Counted from the stretch's first letter, positions 1 to 8,824 are shown. The stretch is 64,000 nt of DNA from AP-15 sp963777435 (GCA_963777435.1 CAVZQT010000004.1:372001-436000), one strand, 5' to 3'. The notes: a model not told the origin generated them from the sequence alone. A program made the numbers and translations.

Positions 1-126
1 CCGGACGAGGCAACCCTCGAAACAATCCGGCGCGACATCCAAGATGCGCTGGCTATCCACGCGCGGGACGGGGAAGTACGGCTTTCCTCGACTGTGCTGA
101 TCGTTACCGCGCGCCGATCCGACTAG
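1..126 (+). CDS. C-terminal end of a class I SAM-dependent methyltransferase (partial)
   Basis: An open frame runs from the first base of the window to TAG at 124-126 and encodes 41 residues. It ends in a beta strand reading VLIVTARR. This strand, preceded by a helix rich in I, D and A and a short loop, is how many class I SAM methyltransferases finish (typically A-V-W-I-V-T-A-R). The stop lies 4 bases before the ATG of the next gene, so the two are probably cotranscribed. Only the tail is visible, so the substrate cannot be guessed and the family call is tentative. Confidence 0.5.
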   Translation, partial: PDEATLETIRRDIQDALAIHARDGEVRLSSTVLIVTARRSD

Positions 127-130
127 AATC

Positions 131-1012
131 ATGCTGCGATTGCGCCCGGTCGGCTTGATCGCCGCCACTATCTTTGTCCTTTGTTATTCGATTGGCGGAG
201 CGCAGCAATACGTGCGTTTCCCATCGCTAGACGATAACGGGGCAGGCCAGCCGCCGACGATGCTCGAGGGCTATCTTGTCCGGCCGGCGGAAGAGGGTAG
301 ACATCCCGCGGTTGTGTTTTTGCACGGCTGCGGTGGTTTGTTCAGCCACGCAGCAGGAGGCGTTCAGGCGCGCGAACTCGCTTGGGCCGCGGAGCTAAAC
401 CGACGCGGCTACGTCGTGCTGATGGTCGACAGTTTTGGCCCGCGGCATCAAGGTTCTATGTGTGCGCATGTAGATTTTAATCCCGAGATATATTTGCGGC
501 GACCAAAAGACGCCTACGGCGCGCTGCTGTTTCTGCAAACGCAACCCTATGTCAGGCCGGACCGTGTCGGCGTCATCGGCTGGTCGCAGGGCGGCGGGGT
601 TGTGCTGTTTGCGATCCGCAGCCAGAGTCTTGGCCGACCGGCGCAATTGCCGCAGGGTGATTTTCGCGCCGCAGTCGCTTTTTACCAGGGCTCGTGTGAC
701 GAGCGAAAACACAAAGTAGCATGGACGAGCGCGATCCCGCTGTTGGTCCTGGTCGGGTCTGGCGATGTTTGGACACCCGCGGCACCGTGCAAGCAGCTTG
801 TCGACGGCGCCCTAGCGCGCGGGTCGCCGGTCGAAATGCAGATCTATCCCGGCGCCTATCACGATTTCGACTGGCCCGACATGCCGGTCCACGAGTCGGC
901 AAAATTCCGCACCGCCGATGGGGTTGTGCCAATCCAAGGCACCAATCTCGCTGCGCGCCAAGATGCGCTGAAACGCGTGCCGGATTTCCTGGACCGCTAT
1001 TTGATGAAGTGA
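131..1012 (+). CDS. Secreted dienelactone hydrolase family protein
   Basis: A 293-residue alpha/beta hydrolase. Residues 1-25 form a signal peptide (basic start, hydrophobic core, SIGGAQQ), so the enzyme should work in the periplasm. HG at 65-66 (FLHGCGG) gives the oxyanion hole. The nucleophile elbow is GWSQGG with Ser152; Asp212 (GSGDVW) and His244 (GAYHDFDW) complete a Ser-Asp-His triad. Classical dienelactone hydrolases use Cys, so this belongs to the serine branch of the family, and esterase activity is more likely than dienelactone hydrolysis. The ATG is the first in frame after the upstream stop. The substrate is unknown. Confidence 0.85.
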   Translation: MLRLRPVGLIAATIFVLCYSIGGAQQYVRFPSLDDNGAGQPPTMLEGYLVRPAEEGRHPAVVFLHGCGGLFSHAAGGVQARELAWAAELNRRGYVVLMVDSFGPRHQGSMCAHVDFNPEIYLRRPKDAYGALLFLQTQPYVRPDRVGVIGWSQGGGVVLFAIRSQSLGRPAQLPQGDFRAAVAFYQGSCDERKHKVAWTSAIPLLVLVGSGDVWTPAAPCKQLVDGALARGSPVEMQIYPGAYHDFDWPDMPVHESAKFRTADGVVPIQGTNLAARQDALKRVPDFLDRYLMK

Positions 1013-1582
1013 TCACCCGCCGTGGCCGCTGGGAGCGATTTCTGCAAGCAGAGCATCGGTCGAGCGCTGACGGCAGTAGCCGCGGATACCGATCAGCGAT
1101 TGTTCATGGCGTTCGGCGGTGCTGGTCGTGCAGGCGTCGGTGACGAGGGTTACGAGATAGCCGAGATCGCAGGCGTCACGAACCGCGCTCTCGACGCATT
1201 GCTCGGTCATGATCCCGGTGACGATCAGCGAACGGACGCCGAGATTGCGCAATACGTAGTCAATGTTGGTCGAGACAAAGACGTTGCTCGAGGTCTTGCG
1301 AAAGATCATCTCGTCTTGCGCCGGGGCGATCTCGTCCAACACCTGCGCGTCCCACGACCCGGGCGCCACGTCGATACCGGAGATCCGGTAATCGAGGCTA
1401 CGGTCGCGCCCGTTCTTGGTCATGTTCTCGATTACCGAATGCAGGATTTCGATCTCGGCTCGCCGGCAGGCGGCTGCAAGCCACCAGCCGCCTTCGCGGT
1501 CGGCGCAATAATTCTGCACGTCGATTATCAGCAACGCGGCATGCGCGGGATCGACGGGCACCTCGCGAGAGAGCGGGGTCAT
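1013..1582 (-). CDS. Isochorismatase-like cysteine hydrolase
   Basis: A 189-residue cysteine hydrolase. The family triad is present: Asp21 (LLIIDVQN), Lys96 (FRKTSSNVF) and Cys129 (GIMTEQCVES). Members hydrolyse amides such as N-carbamoyl amino acids, nicotinamide or vinyl ethers such as isochorismate; the specificity here cannot be read from sequence. Its ATG overlaps the stop of the N-formylglutamate amidohydrolase gene by four bases (ATGA), so it is the last gene of a four-gene minus-strand operon. It is somewhat shorter than typical members, with a compressed region around residues 45-70. It converges on the upstream hydrolase gene with no gap. Confidence 0.85.
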   Translation of the reverse strand: MTPLSREVPVDPAHAALLIIDVQNYCADREGGWWLAAACRRAEIEILHSVIENMTKNGRDRSLDYRISGIDVAPGSWDAQVLDEIAPAQDEMIFRKTSSNVFVSTNIDYVLRNLGVRSLIVTGIMTEQCVESAVRDACDLGYLVTLVTDACTTSTAERHEQSLIGIRGYCRQRSTDALLAEIAPSGHGG

Positions 1583-2364
1583 TGCCGCTCAAAGGCTGCG
1601 TGCGCGGCCGGCAATAGCCGCGCTAGCCGATCGGCCCAGGCGGCCTGCCCCGCCGGCTCGGTGATCAAATCCTGGCGGATCTCGATCTCGACATGCGGCA
1701 GCCCGCGCCGCTCGCCATGCACCGGAACGGTGTAGTCAGTCAGATCGGTGACGCGGTAGGGCTCGTTTTCGCCGACCACGAGATCGCCCTCGGCGCGCAG
1801 GAGCTCGAGCAAGGGGTAAGCAAGGCGGGCGTCGCGATTGAACAGCACGCCGATATGCCAGGGACGCGACACGCCTCTGAACACCGGCGTAAAGCTGTGC
1901 AGCGCTACCAGCACCGATGCGCGGCGAGCGGCGTCGCGCTCGTCGAGCGCGGCGGCAATCCGATCGTGATAAGGGCGAAAGATTGCGTCGCGGCGGGCGG
2001 CCCGCTGACCCTCGGCGAGGTTGCGGTTGCCGGGGATCTCGGTGTCCTCGCTGGTCTCGGGGATCGAACTCGGCACCGAGGGGTCGCGGTTGCAGTCGAT
2101 CACCAGCCGCGAATAGGTCTGCACGATCAATGCCGCATCCAGTGCCGTGGACAGCCGGCGCCCGACCTCGGCGATGCCGATGTCCCAGGCGATGTGGCGG
2201 AAGCTGTCGGACTCACTGAGGCCGAGCTGACCGAGCCGCCGCGGAAACGCCCGGCCGCCATGATCGCACGCCAGGAAAAAGACCGATGCGCCGGTCTCGC
2301 TGGTCAGGATAGCCGGGTTGGGCTCGTCTGGATCGAGCAGCGCTTCAACATCCACCGGCGGCAC
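1579..2364 (-). CDS. N-formylglutamate amidohydrolase family protein
   Basis: A 261-residue protein. It shows the family landmarks: a CDHGGRAFP motif near the N-terminus, SRLVIDCNRDP in the middle, the VALHSFTPV histidine motif and a C-terminal HVEIEIRQDL segment. Characterised homologues hydrolyse N-formyl-L-glutamate to formate and glutamate in histidine breakdown, probably using a metal. No hut genes are nearby. The gene instead abuts a glutamine-synthetase-like ligase and overlaps an isochorismatase-like hydrolase, so a related N-acyl amino acid may be the substrate. The start directly follows the end of the upstream gene, so the genes are likely translationally coupled. Confidence 0.88.
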   Translation of the reverse strand: MPPVDVEALLDPDEPNPAILTSETGASVFFLACDHGGRAFPRRLGQLGLSESDSFRHIAWDIGIAEVGRRLSTALDAALIVQTYSRLVIDCNRDPSVPSSIPETSEDTEIPGNRNLAEGQRAARRDAIFRPYHDRIAAALDERDAARRASVLVALHSFTPVFRGVSRPWHIGVLFNRDARLAYPLLELLRAEGDLVVGENEPYRVTDLTDYTVPVHGERRGLPHVEIEIRQDLITEPAGQAAWADRLARLLPAAHAAFERQ

Positions 2365-3639
2365 TCAATAAATCTCGGCGTAATGGGCGCAGAGTTCGGA
2401 CTGGGAGAGGTCGGCGACCTTTTCCATCTCGACCCGTTTGAAGCGCAGATAGGCGTCGAGATGAGTGGCGCCGAACCAATGCAGCGCAGCCTCACTGGCG
2501 GCGAGATGGTCGAGGGCGGCGCCCAAAGTGGACGGCAATGATGGCGGCGCGGCGGCAGGGCCGGGCAACGGCAACGACCGGCGGATGCCGTCGGCGCCGG
2601 CGAAGATGACCGCGCCCAACGCCAGATAGGGGCTCGCCGCGGCATCGCAGGCGCGGAACTCGAGATTGAACTGCCGTGCAGTCTCCCCGGGTGTTTCGGC
2701 GGCAAAAACCGGGCAGACCCGCAAGCACGCGCCGCGGTCCTGGCGCACCAGATCGATCGCGGTCGGCGCCCAACGGTTTGGCACCAGCCGCAGATACGAG
2801 ACTGGCGAGGGTGCTGTCACCGCGCAGATCGCCGGCATGTGATGCAGGATGCCGGCGCAAAAATGCTGCGCCGGTTTGCTCAGATCCATGGTCTCGCCGG
2901 CATGATAAGTCGCCGGCCGCCCGGCGCCATCCCACAAGCTCATATGAATGTGAACGCCGCTGCCGACACCTTCGGGGTCGGGTTTGGGCGAGAATACCGC
3001 GCGATGCCCGAGGCGATGGGCCGCCGCGCGCGCCATCTCGCGGGTGATCACCGCATGGTCGGCCGCGGTCATAGCCGGTTGCGGCGCGACCGTGACCTCG
3101 AACTGGCGGGCGCCGTATTCGGGCAGAAAACTGTCCGGGACCGGACCGGCGGCGCGCAACGCGGCGATAAAGGCTTCACCGAAATTGCCCTGGCGGCGGA
3201 AGGCGCCGAGCGCGTAGGCGTCGCCCGGCCGATCATCGGTGCCGGTATAGAGGAATTCCTGCTCGAACGCGGCGATGAGGCGCAGCCCCGACACCTCTTC
3301 GAACGCCACCACCGCGCGGCGCAGAAAGTCGCGCGGGCAGCACTCCCACGGCTTGCCGTCGGTCGTGCGGAGGTCGCCGAGAAAAAAATGTTCGACCGCC
3401 GAGCCGTCGGCAAAATCGACCCGCACCTCGGCCGCGGGGTCGGGGACGATCATAAAATCGCCGGCGGTGCCAAAAGGCGTGTCCCAGATCGGCCCGGCCG
3501 GCGACATCATCAGATTGCTGCCGGTCCAGCCGATGCCCTTCTTTAGCCGCCCCGGCAGTTCGCGCGCCGGAAATCCCTTGCCGCGGACATGCCCCGAAAT
3601 GTCGCAGGTCGCGACAAAAATCAGCTCCTCGCGGATCAT
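2365..3639 (-). CDS. Glutamine synthetase family protein (gamma-glutamyl-amine/amino acid ligase type)
   Basis: A 424-residue member of the glutamine synthetase fold, distinct from the genuine glnA at 28-29 kb. The N-terminal beta-grasp domain includes ISGHVRGKG. The catalytic domain shows the metal-binding FEQEFLY motif, GSGVHIHMSLWDG, and an ATP/glutamate site with SYLRLVPNRWAP. The adenylation tyrosine segment of GlnA (NLYDLPPEE) is absent, as expected for PuuA-like ligases, which join glutamate to amines or anilines. Its neighbours are an LLM oxidoreductase upstream and amidohydrolases downstream, suggesting breakdown of a nitrogenous compound through a gamma-glutamyl intermediate. The acceptor is unknown. 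Confidence 0.88.
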   Translation of the reverse strand: MIREELIFVATCDISGHVRGKGFPARELPGRLKKGIGWTGSNLMMSPAGPIWDTPFGTAGDFMIVPDPAAEVRVDFADGSAVEHFFLGDLRTTDGKPWECCPRDFLRRAVVAFEEVSGLRLIAAFEQEFLYTGTDDRPGDAYALGAFRRQGNFGEAFIAALRAAGPVPDSFLPEYGARQFEVTVAPQPAMTAADHAVITREMARAAAHRLGHRAVFSPKPDPEGVGSGVHIHMSLWDGAGRPATYHAGETMDLSKPAQHFCAGILHHMPAICAVTAPSPVSYLRLVPNRWAPTAIDLVRQDRGACLRVCPVFAAETPGETARQFNLEFRACDAAASPYLALGAVIFAGADGIRRSLPLPGPAAAPPSLPSTLGAALDHLAASEAALHWFGATHLDAYLRFKRVEMEKVADLSQSELCAHYAEIY

Positions 3640-3651
3640 CGACGGGCCTCT

Positions 3652-4492
3652 TTAACGCCTGGGTCAGCGGCGCGTATTGGTCGAGCAGCCGCAGGATCTC
3701 GTCGCGGCCGAGATCGGGGATTTCGAACAGTGCCGCGTCGATGCCGGCGGCGCGGTAATCGTCGAGTGCGGCCTTGTCGGGCGGGGCGCGGAACACGGTG
3801 ATCGACAATTCGGCCGGGTTGCGGCCCTTCGACTCGGCCATGCGGGCTAGTCGCGCCTTGGCGTCGCGCGGCGTGAAGCCGGCGACCGGCCGCGGGATCC
3901 AGCCATCGCAATATTCGACGATGCGCCGCAAGGTGTAATCGGTCTCGCCGCCGAGCAGGATCGGCGGGTGCGGCCGCTGCTTTGGTTTTGGATAGGACCA
4001 GACCGGGTCGAAATTGACAAACTTGCCGTGATAGGCGGCTTCCTCCTCTTTCCACAACGCCTTCATTGCAAGGATGCGCTCGCGCATCAGCCGGAAGCGC
4101 GTCTCGTATTGGGCGCCGTGATTTTCCATCTCCTCGACATTCCAGCCGCCGCCGATGCCAAAGATAAACCGGCCGCCTGACAACTGGTCGAGGCTGGCGA
4201 CCGATTTCGCGGTCACGATCGGGTCGTGCTCGGGAATGAGGCAGATGCCGGTGCCGAGCAGTAGCTTTTTGGTGGCCGCGGCGGCAAAGGACAACGCCAC
4301 AAACGGATCGTGGGTATGGGCGTATTTCTTGGGCAACTCGCCGCCGCCCGGGAACGGGGTGCGCCGGCTGACCGGGATATGCGTGTGCTCGGGCACATAG
4401 AGCGAGGCAAAACCGCGCGCTTCGAGCGCTGCCGCCAATTCGCCCGGATCGATCCCATAATCCACGGGGAAGTAGAAGACGCCGACCTGCAT
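3652..4492 (-). CDS. LLM-class flavin (F420-type) oxidoreductase, 3' end frameshifted
   Basis: A TIM-barrel luciferase-like oxidoreductase. It begins MQVGVFYFPVDYGI and has the family signature LDQLSGGRFIFGIGGGWN and ILLGGETDYTLRR. Recognisable homology stops after about 280 residues (LDQYAPLTQAL), the usual family length. The open frame then runs on to 3233 inside the synthetase gene, producing 140 Arg/Gly-rich residues that look like an out-of-frame shadow. Deleting one base near 3655-3665 would bring TAA at 3652-3654 into frame, leaving a 12-base gap to the next ATG; that end is used here. Such enzymes use FMN or F420. The substrate is unknown. It is probably the first gene of the operon. 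Confidence 0.8.
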
Positions 4493-4569
4493 GTCATTTC
4501 CTCTGCGCGTCGAGGGCGATATCGGCTAGGATGGCAGAAATCCAAATCTTCGGCCATCGGGGGAAAGCC

Positions 4570-5414
4570 ATGCCGATTGCATCAATTCGCGGCGTCGACA
4601 TCAATTACCAGGTCCTCGGCGATCACGGTCCGTGGCTGGCGTTGCAGCCGGGCGGCACGGCGCGCGCTGTCGGGCGTCAAATCGCTCGCCGAAAAGCTCG
4701 CCGAGGCCGGCAACCGGGTCTTGATCTACGACCGGCGCAATACCGGCGCCTCCGGGCGTGGCGTTCGAGGGCAATTCGGAAAACGAAGTCTGGGTCGAGG
4801 ATTTGCGCGAGCTCTTGACCCAGCTCGACGCGTTGCCCGCGTTTATCGGCGGCAGCTCGTCGGGGTGCCGCCTGGCCCTGCTGTTTGCCTTGCGCTATCC
4901 GTCGGCGGTGCGCGGGTTGCTATTGTGGCGGGTCACTGGGGGCCCCTATGCCGCCCAGCGCCTGGTGCAGAATTACTATAGCCAATACATCGACTTGGCG
5001 CGGCAGGGAGGTATCGCCGCGGTGTGCGACAGCGAGCATTTCCGCGAGGTTATCGCCGCCAACCCGGCCAACCGCGACCGCTTAATGGGGCTCGACACCA
5101 AGGAGTTCGTCGCGCTGATGGAGCGCTGGCGGCAGAGCTTTAACGAGGGTGCGGATCACCCGGTGATCGGCCTCAGCCCGGCGGAACTGCGCTCGATGAT
5201 GATGCCGGCCTGCATCATCCCGGGCAACGACCGGGTCCATCCGCGCGGTCCCGGCCAAGCCGCGCACCGGCTGTTGCCCAACGCCGAATACCACGAAGTC
5301 CTGACCGAAGACCGCCCCGACCAGGACGTCGCGATCGAAGACTGGGAGAAAAAGGAAGGATTACTGGCGGCGATCTTTATCGACTTCATCCGCCGCCAGC
5401 AGCGCGGCACCTGA
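4570..5414 (+). CDS. Alpha/beta hydrolase, interrupted by two frameshifts
   Basis: Three reading frames together give one alpha/beta hydrolase. Frame one starts at ATG 4570 and gives MPIASIRGVDINYQVLGD up to QPGG. A second frame continues with RRALSGVKSLAEKLAEAG and YDRRNTGAS. A third continues from about 4758 with VAFEGNSENE, the nucleophile elbow GGSSSGCRLAL and the rest of the fold to 5414. Both junctions are repaired by removing one base: an A near 4658 and a G near 4753. The gene is divergent from the LLM operon. A gene finder would call only the fragment from GTG 4758. It may be a real pseudogene, but sequence error is more likely given similar events elsewhere in the window. Confidence 0.72.
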
Positions 5415-6078
5415 TCCCCGCGGAGGGTGCGGCCTGCCGACAAGTCCCGGAGCGATGCATCCGAAAATTCCCGTACAACCGGGAATTAACCGGGATTTTT
5501 GCGGAATACACCTTCGTCGCCGCCGAATCTTCCCTTTGTATCATTCGGTTGCCGGGCAATTCCCGTGGCAGGCTAATCGGGAATTTTTTGCGACCTAAGC
5601 GGGAATTGAATTCGTCGAACCGGGAATTCACAGGAATTAACGGAGCCGCTGCATCCCACCGACACAGCACCGGTCATATCGTCATTGCGCCGCCACGCCG
5701 TGTGCCCCGCCTGTTTGACCCTTTGCGCCGCCTCTGCTGAAAATCAGCCGCAACAAATTGCTCCCTCGCCGCACCACACCGCAGCTCCGTACCCCCAACT
5801 CCGCACCGCTCACAGCAAAATCATGCGATGTGAATATGGCTACTTTATCGTCGCCACGTCTGGCGGTGCGAGAAGCAGCCAAGCATTCGACCTGATCAGC
5901 CGCCCCACCCGCGCCAAACACCGCCGCAAAATCGCGCGGGTACCGCTTCAACCAGCCCGCCGGTAACATCCGACCGAGCGCCTACACTCTTTTGTCGCAG
6001 AACAGCGATTCTGAAAAATGGAGCGGCCTCTTGGCGCCATCGCGTTCACGTCGGATGACCGCAAGCAGGGAGTAAGGC
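5415..6078. repeat. 664-base gene-free stretch with a GGGAATT motif cluster at 5464-5640
   Basis: No convincing gene lies here; the short ORFs on both strands between 5680 and 5970 look non-coding. Between 5464 and 5640 the octamer CGGGAATT or its complement recurs: 5466-5473 (inverted), 5480-5487, 5558-5565 (inverted), 5578-5585, 5600-5607 and 5621-5628, plus variants CGGGATTT at 5491 and AGGAATT at 5632. Spacing is irregular and both orientations occur, which is unlike CRISPR. The function is unknown. Possibilities include protein-binding iterons or a recombination-related motif array. Confidence 0.7.
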
Positions 6079-6459
6079 GTGACGCGAGTATTGCTAATCG
6101 GCCTACTGCCCGAAACGGTCGACTATTCCGATCCCGCCCTCCCTCCAGGTATGAACGCACAGAAAATTCAGGCCGGAATTGAGCTGGGTTTGAAGCAGAT
6201 GACGGAACGCGGATGGCAGGCCGACGCATGCCTGATCCGACCCGATGCAACCGCAGGCCCTACTGTAGCGCAGAAGCTGGCCACCACGACATACGACTGC
6301 ATCGTTATCGGAGGCGGGGTTCGGCTCCCACCCAAGAACCTTCTGTTGTTCGAGACTGTGGTCAATGCCGTGAAGAAGGCCGCGCCTAATGCGTCAATCG
6401 CGTTCAACACAATGCCAGAGGACAGCGCGGATGCCGCGGCTCGCTGGTTGTCGAGATGA
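6079..6459 (+). CDS. Conserved hypothetical protein, Rossmann-like
   Basis: A 126-residue protein starting at GTG 6079, preceded by GGGAG seven bases upstream. It opens with a beta strand and loop (TRVLLIGLLPETVDY), contains an amphipathic helix region MNAQKIQAGIELGLKQM, and a glycine turn YDCIVIGGGVRLPP. This alternation looks like a small Rossmann-type alpha/beta domain. No signal peptide or membrane segment is seen. I do not recognise a characterised family, and it stands alone between the motif cluster and a REP palindrome. Confidence 0.65.
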   Translation: MTRVLLIGLLPETVDYSDPALPPGMNAQKIQAGIELGLKQMTERGWQADACLIRPDATAGPTVAQKLATTTYDCIVIGGGVRLPPKNLLLFETVVNAVKKAAPNASIAFNTMPEDSADAAARWLSR

Positions 6460-6606
6460 TTGGCATGGGCGCCGCTGAAATCTAGATGTCCTGTTTCTGC
6501 GCCGGTCGCGCGGTGAAGTAAAAGGCGTATAAAGGCACATTCTGGAAATTGACAGGTCGCGGCGGGAGAGAGTGCAGCCGCGGTACGGGATGGCGCCGGA
6601 CGACAG

Positions 6607-6648
6607 TAGCGGCGGAATGCGCTGCGCTATTCCGCCCTACACTTGCTG
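6607..6648 (-). repeat. REP-type palindrome, copy 1
   Basis: On the minus strand this reads CAGCAAGTGTAGGGCGGAAT, then AGCGCAGCG, then CATTCCGCCGCTA. It folds into a GGCGGAAT/ATTCCGCC hairpin. Two relatives lie at 8782-8824 and 9470-9531, either side of a RAYT transposase gene. It sits 18 bases beyond the stop of the 6666-7601 gene and could also act as its 3' transcript-end hairpin, although no clear T-tract follows. Confidence 0.75.
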
Positions 6649-6665
6649 ATGGCGGCGAGCTTACA

Positions 6666-7601
6666 TCAATTACATTGCCCCTGCTTGCGCGCGGCGGTAT
6701 TGCCTCCGCCCATCATCAGCATAGAGTTGTTCACGCACTGTAAATTGTTGATGACGGTGTTACCGACGACATCGAGGGGGCCGGTGTTGTAGTTCACGGC
6801 TGCATTGACGCCGACCGAATTGTCGAAAATCAATACTGAGTTGGTGTTGCTGGTGGCGACGAGATTGCCGCCGATCTTGTTGCCGGCGCAGATCAGCGAT
6901 GCATTCGAGCCGATCTGGACAGCGGCGGCATTGTTGTTGAGCGTCATGTTGTTGAACACCGTCGTGCCGCATACCGAATTGCTCGCATTGCTCGACAGGA
7001 GGTCCGCGATTGTCAGGTTGACGCCAATCGTCGCCGCGGGCCCGAGGGTAAAGGTTCCACCCCCATAGACGTTTAAATTGCCGCCGACTGTTCCTCCGTT
7101 GAGCACAAAGTTGCCGCCAAGCTCGGTGACGTTGCCGGTGACCGCGCCGCCGTTGATGAACGCGCAATTCTGACCGGCATACACCGTGATGTTGCCATTG
7201 AAGGTGCCACCATACACCCCGTTGCAAGTCGTTCCCGAGGCGGGCGCGGATTGCACCGAGGCCGGCATGATAAAGATGCCGAAGGCCAAAGGCTCGATGC
7301 CGACGCCAATCGGCGAGCCGATCACGGTGTTGGTCGCGGTGTCGATCACCGAGACGGTGTTGGAGAGGGCGTTCGCGACATAGACCTTGCTGCCGTCCGG
7401 GGTCACCGCCACGCCCCATGGGTGGCTGCCGACCGTGATCGGTGAGCCGATCACGGTGTTGGTCGCGGTGGAGATCACCGAGACCGTGCCGGAGAGCAAG
7501 TTCGTAATAAAGGCGTTTTGCCCGAGGCTTTGAGCGCTGTCAAAAAGTCCGGTAAGAGCAAAGGCGACGATTGCGAGCAGCCCGGAAATGCGAAGGTACA
7601 T
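6666..7601 (-). CDS. Secreted YVTN beta-propeller repeat protein with Gly/Asn-rich C-terminal repeats
   Basis: A 311-residue exported protein with an N-terminal signal peptide (residues 1-28). Two YVTN-type propeller blades follow: ITNLLSGTVSVISTATNTVIG and VANALSNTVSVIDTATNTVIG. Residues from about 125 to the end form imperfect repeats rich in G, N and V (FNGNITVYAGQ, GGAVTGNVTELGG, GGTVGGNLNVYGGG). These look like a right-handed beta-solenoid and carry several cysteines. Two blades are too few for a closed propeller, so the blades may be a remnant or associate with other chains. The likely location is periplasmic or surface. Its role is unknown; a palindrome at 7676-7689 lies in its upstream region. 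Confidence 0.8.
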   Translation of the reverse strand: MYLRISGLLAIVAFALTGLFDSAQSLGQNAFITNLLSGTVSVISTATNTVIGSPITVGSHPWGVAVTPDGSKVYVANALSNTVSVIDTATNTVIGSPIGVGIEPLAFGIFIMPASVQSAPASGTTCNGVYGGTFNGNITVYAGQNCAFINGGAVTGNVTELGGNFVLNGGTVGGNLNVYGGGTFTLGPAATIGVNLTIADLLSSNASNSVCGTTVFNNMTLNNNAAAVQIGSNASLICAGNKIGGNLVATSNTNSVLIFDNSVGVNAAVNYNTGPLDVVGNTVINNLQCVNNSMLMMGGGNTAARKQGQCN

Positions 7602-7675
7602 GCCATCCCTCCCTAAAGGCGGATCGCAGTCTGCCGTCAGGGCAGAACCCGATCTGCTCGATTTTGTGCGATATT

Positions 7676-7689
7676 ACCCCCTTGGGGGT
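7676..7689. promoter_or_regulatory. ACCCCC-TT-GGGGGT inverted repeat upstream of the YVTN gene
   Basis: A near-perfect inverted repeat with a 2-base centre lies 75 bases upstream of the start of the 6666-7601 gene, in an otherwise gene-free 296-base stretch (7602-7897). The position and symmetry suit a regulator binding site. No regulator is identified in the window and no clear -35/-10 pair could be assigned. Confidence 0.35.
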
Positions 7690-7897
7690 GCGTCAATCGT
7701 TTTAAGATCAGATCATGATGGGAAATTCATTCTCGCGGCGGCGGTGCTGGCGAGGGCAGCGTCACGCCGAGTGCCGGTTCTACATTGCGCGTACACCGCA
7801 AAAAGACGCGGAACGAGGATTATGACAACTCGATCCCTTCGGCACGGATACGCTACGGTTGTGTGGCGAGCGTCCCGAGGCAATTTGAAATTGTGCG

Positions 7898-8719
7898 TTA
7901 GAAGCGTGCCAGCGACGTATAGGCCACCCCTCCCAGAAAAACAGTAGCCCCAGCGACCATTCCAATCGCCGACAAGGGGTGTTTATTACCTTGATCAAGA
8001 AACCATTGAGCCCATCTGATCGCGCGGAATACGGCAAAAAATATGGACATTCCGAAACTGCCAACCACAAAAAGCACAAGCCATACATGTACTAAAAGAC
8101 CTGGAACATTTCCTAGTAATGTTCCTAAGGGGTCAGATAATTCGATATTAAGGTACATCTTTGTAAATTGATTGACTGAAAGTAACGGTAGTACTGATAA
8201 GTTGATGACATAACTTTTTAGGAAACCAATGATAAATGATAATATGATGACCATTGCACAACCACCGATAAACGCCAATGACAAAGTAAAAACCACCCGG
8301 CGCGACGACACCATCAAACAACGTCGTACAAAGAACAGTGAAAGATAATCAGACAGCACAAATTGGCCAATTATTACAATAGTGTGCGAAAATGTTCCGA
8401 GCGTGCGGTCAAAAGCGAGATGACCATAGTACAACCACACGTAAATTAAAAACAGCACGTTACAAACAACGGTCCAAATAAATGATCTAAATAATGCTCG
8501 GATTCGCAACAGCGGATAGGTATAAAAGGTATCGAAACTACCAACTATTGCGGTCCTGATATCGAGTGGTGAGCTAAGAGCATCGTTCACCCATCGCGAG
8601 ATCGCGTTTTTAATCTCAGGTTTCGCTTTGGCATCTAGCCAGAAGAAGACCCAAACGGTGACCGCTGCCCAATATAACGGCGGGAAATTTATTGCTTCTA
8701 GAATGCCCGTTATTCTCAT
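7898..8719 (-). CDS. AT-rich polytopic membrane protein of unknown function
   Basis: A 273-residue protein if the ATG at 8719 (MRITGILEAINFPP) is used; it follows a purine-rich GAGGGGAAGCGAAGG. The open frame continues another 64 codons upstream, but that part crosses REP palindrome copy 2 and does not look like protein. About six hydrophobic helices are visible, for example LYWAAVTVWVFFWL, VVCNVLFLIYVWLYYG, GGCAMVIILSFIIGF and LVHVWLVLFVVGSFGM. Base composition is clearly AT-richer than the neighbours. It lies directly beside a RAYT transposase, and acquisition by transfer is likely. The family is not recognised. Confidence 0.7.
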   Translation of the reverse strand: MRITGILEAINFPPLYWAAVTVWVFFWLDAKAKPEIKNAISRWVNDALSSPLDIRTAIVGSFDTFYTYPLLRIRALFRSFIWTVVCNVLFLIYVWLYYGHLAFDRTLGTFSHTIVIIGQFVLSDYLSLFFVRRCLMVSSRRVVFTLSLAFIGGCAMVIILSFIIGFLKSYVINLSVLPLLSVNQFTKMYLNIELSDPLGTLLGNVPGLLVHVWLVLFVVGSFGMSIFFAVFRAIRWAQWFLDQGNKHPLSAIGMVAGATVFLGGVAYTSLARF

Positions 8720-8781
8720 CCTTCGCTTCCCCTCTGGCGAATTAGAGCATTGCGGTCCTAGCGTTGCGACGAGCGGCCGGG

Positions 8782-8824
8782 CAGCAAGCGTAGGGCGGAA
8801 AAGCGTAGCGCCTTCCGCCGCTAA
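8782..8824 (+). repeat. REP-type palindrome, copy 2
   Basis: It reads CAGCAAGCG, TAGGGCGGAAAAGCG, TAGCGCCTTCCGCCGCTA and forms a GGCGGAA/TTCCGCC hairpin. It lies 84 bases from the 3' end of the RAYT gene, in inverted orientation to copy 3 beyond its other end. Confidence 0.75.

Noticed and set aside
3233..3652. C-terminal extension of the LLM oxidoreductase overlapping the synthetase gene by about 400 bases
   Set aside because: The extension is Arg/Gly-rich shadow sequence beyond the normal family length; a one-base insertion that removes the TAA at 3652-3654 explains it.
5682..5969. Two overlapping ORFs of about 95 codons on opposite strands
   Set aside because: Neither has a ribosome-binding site, family features or convincing codon use.
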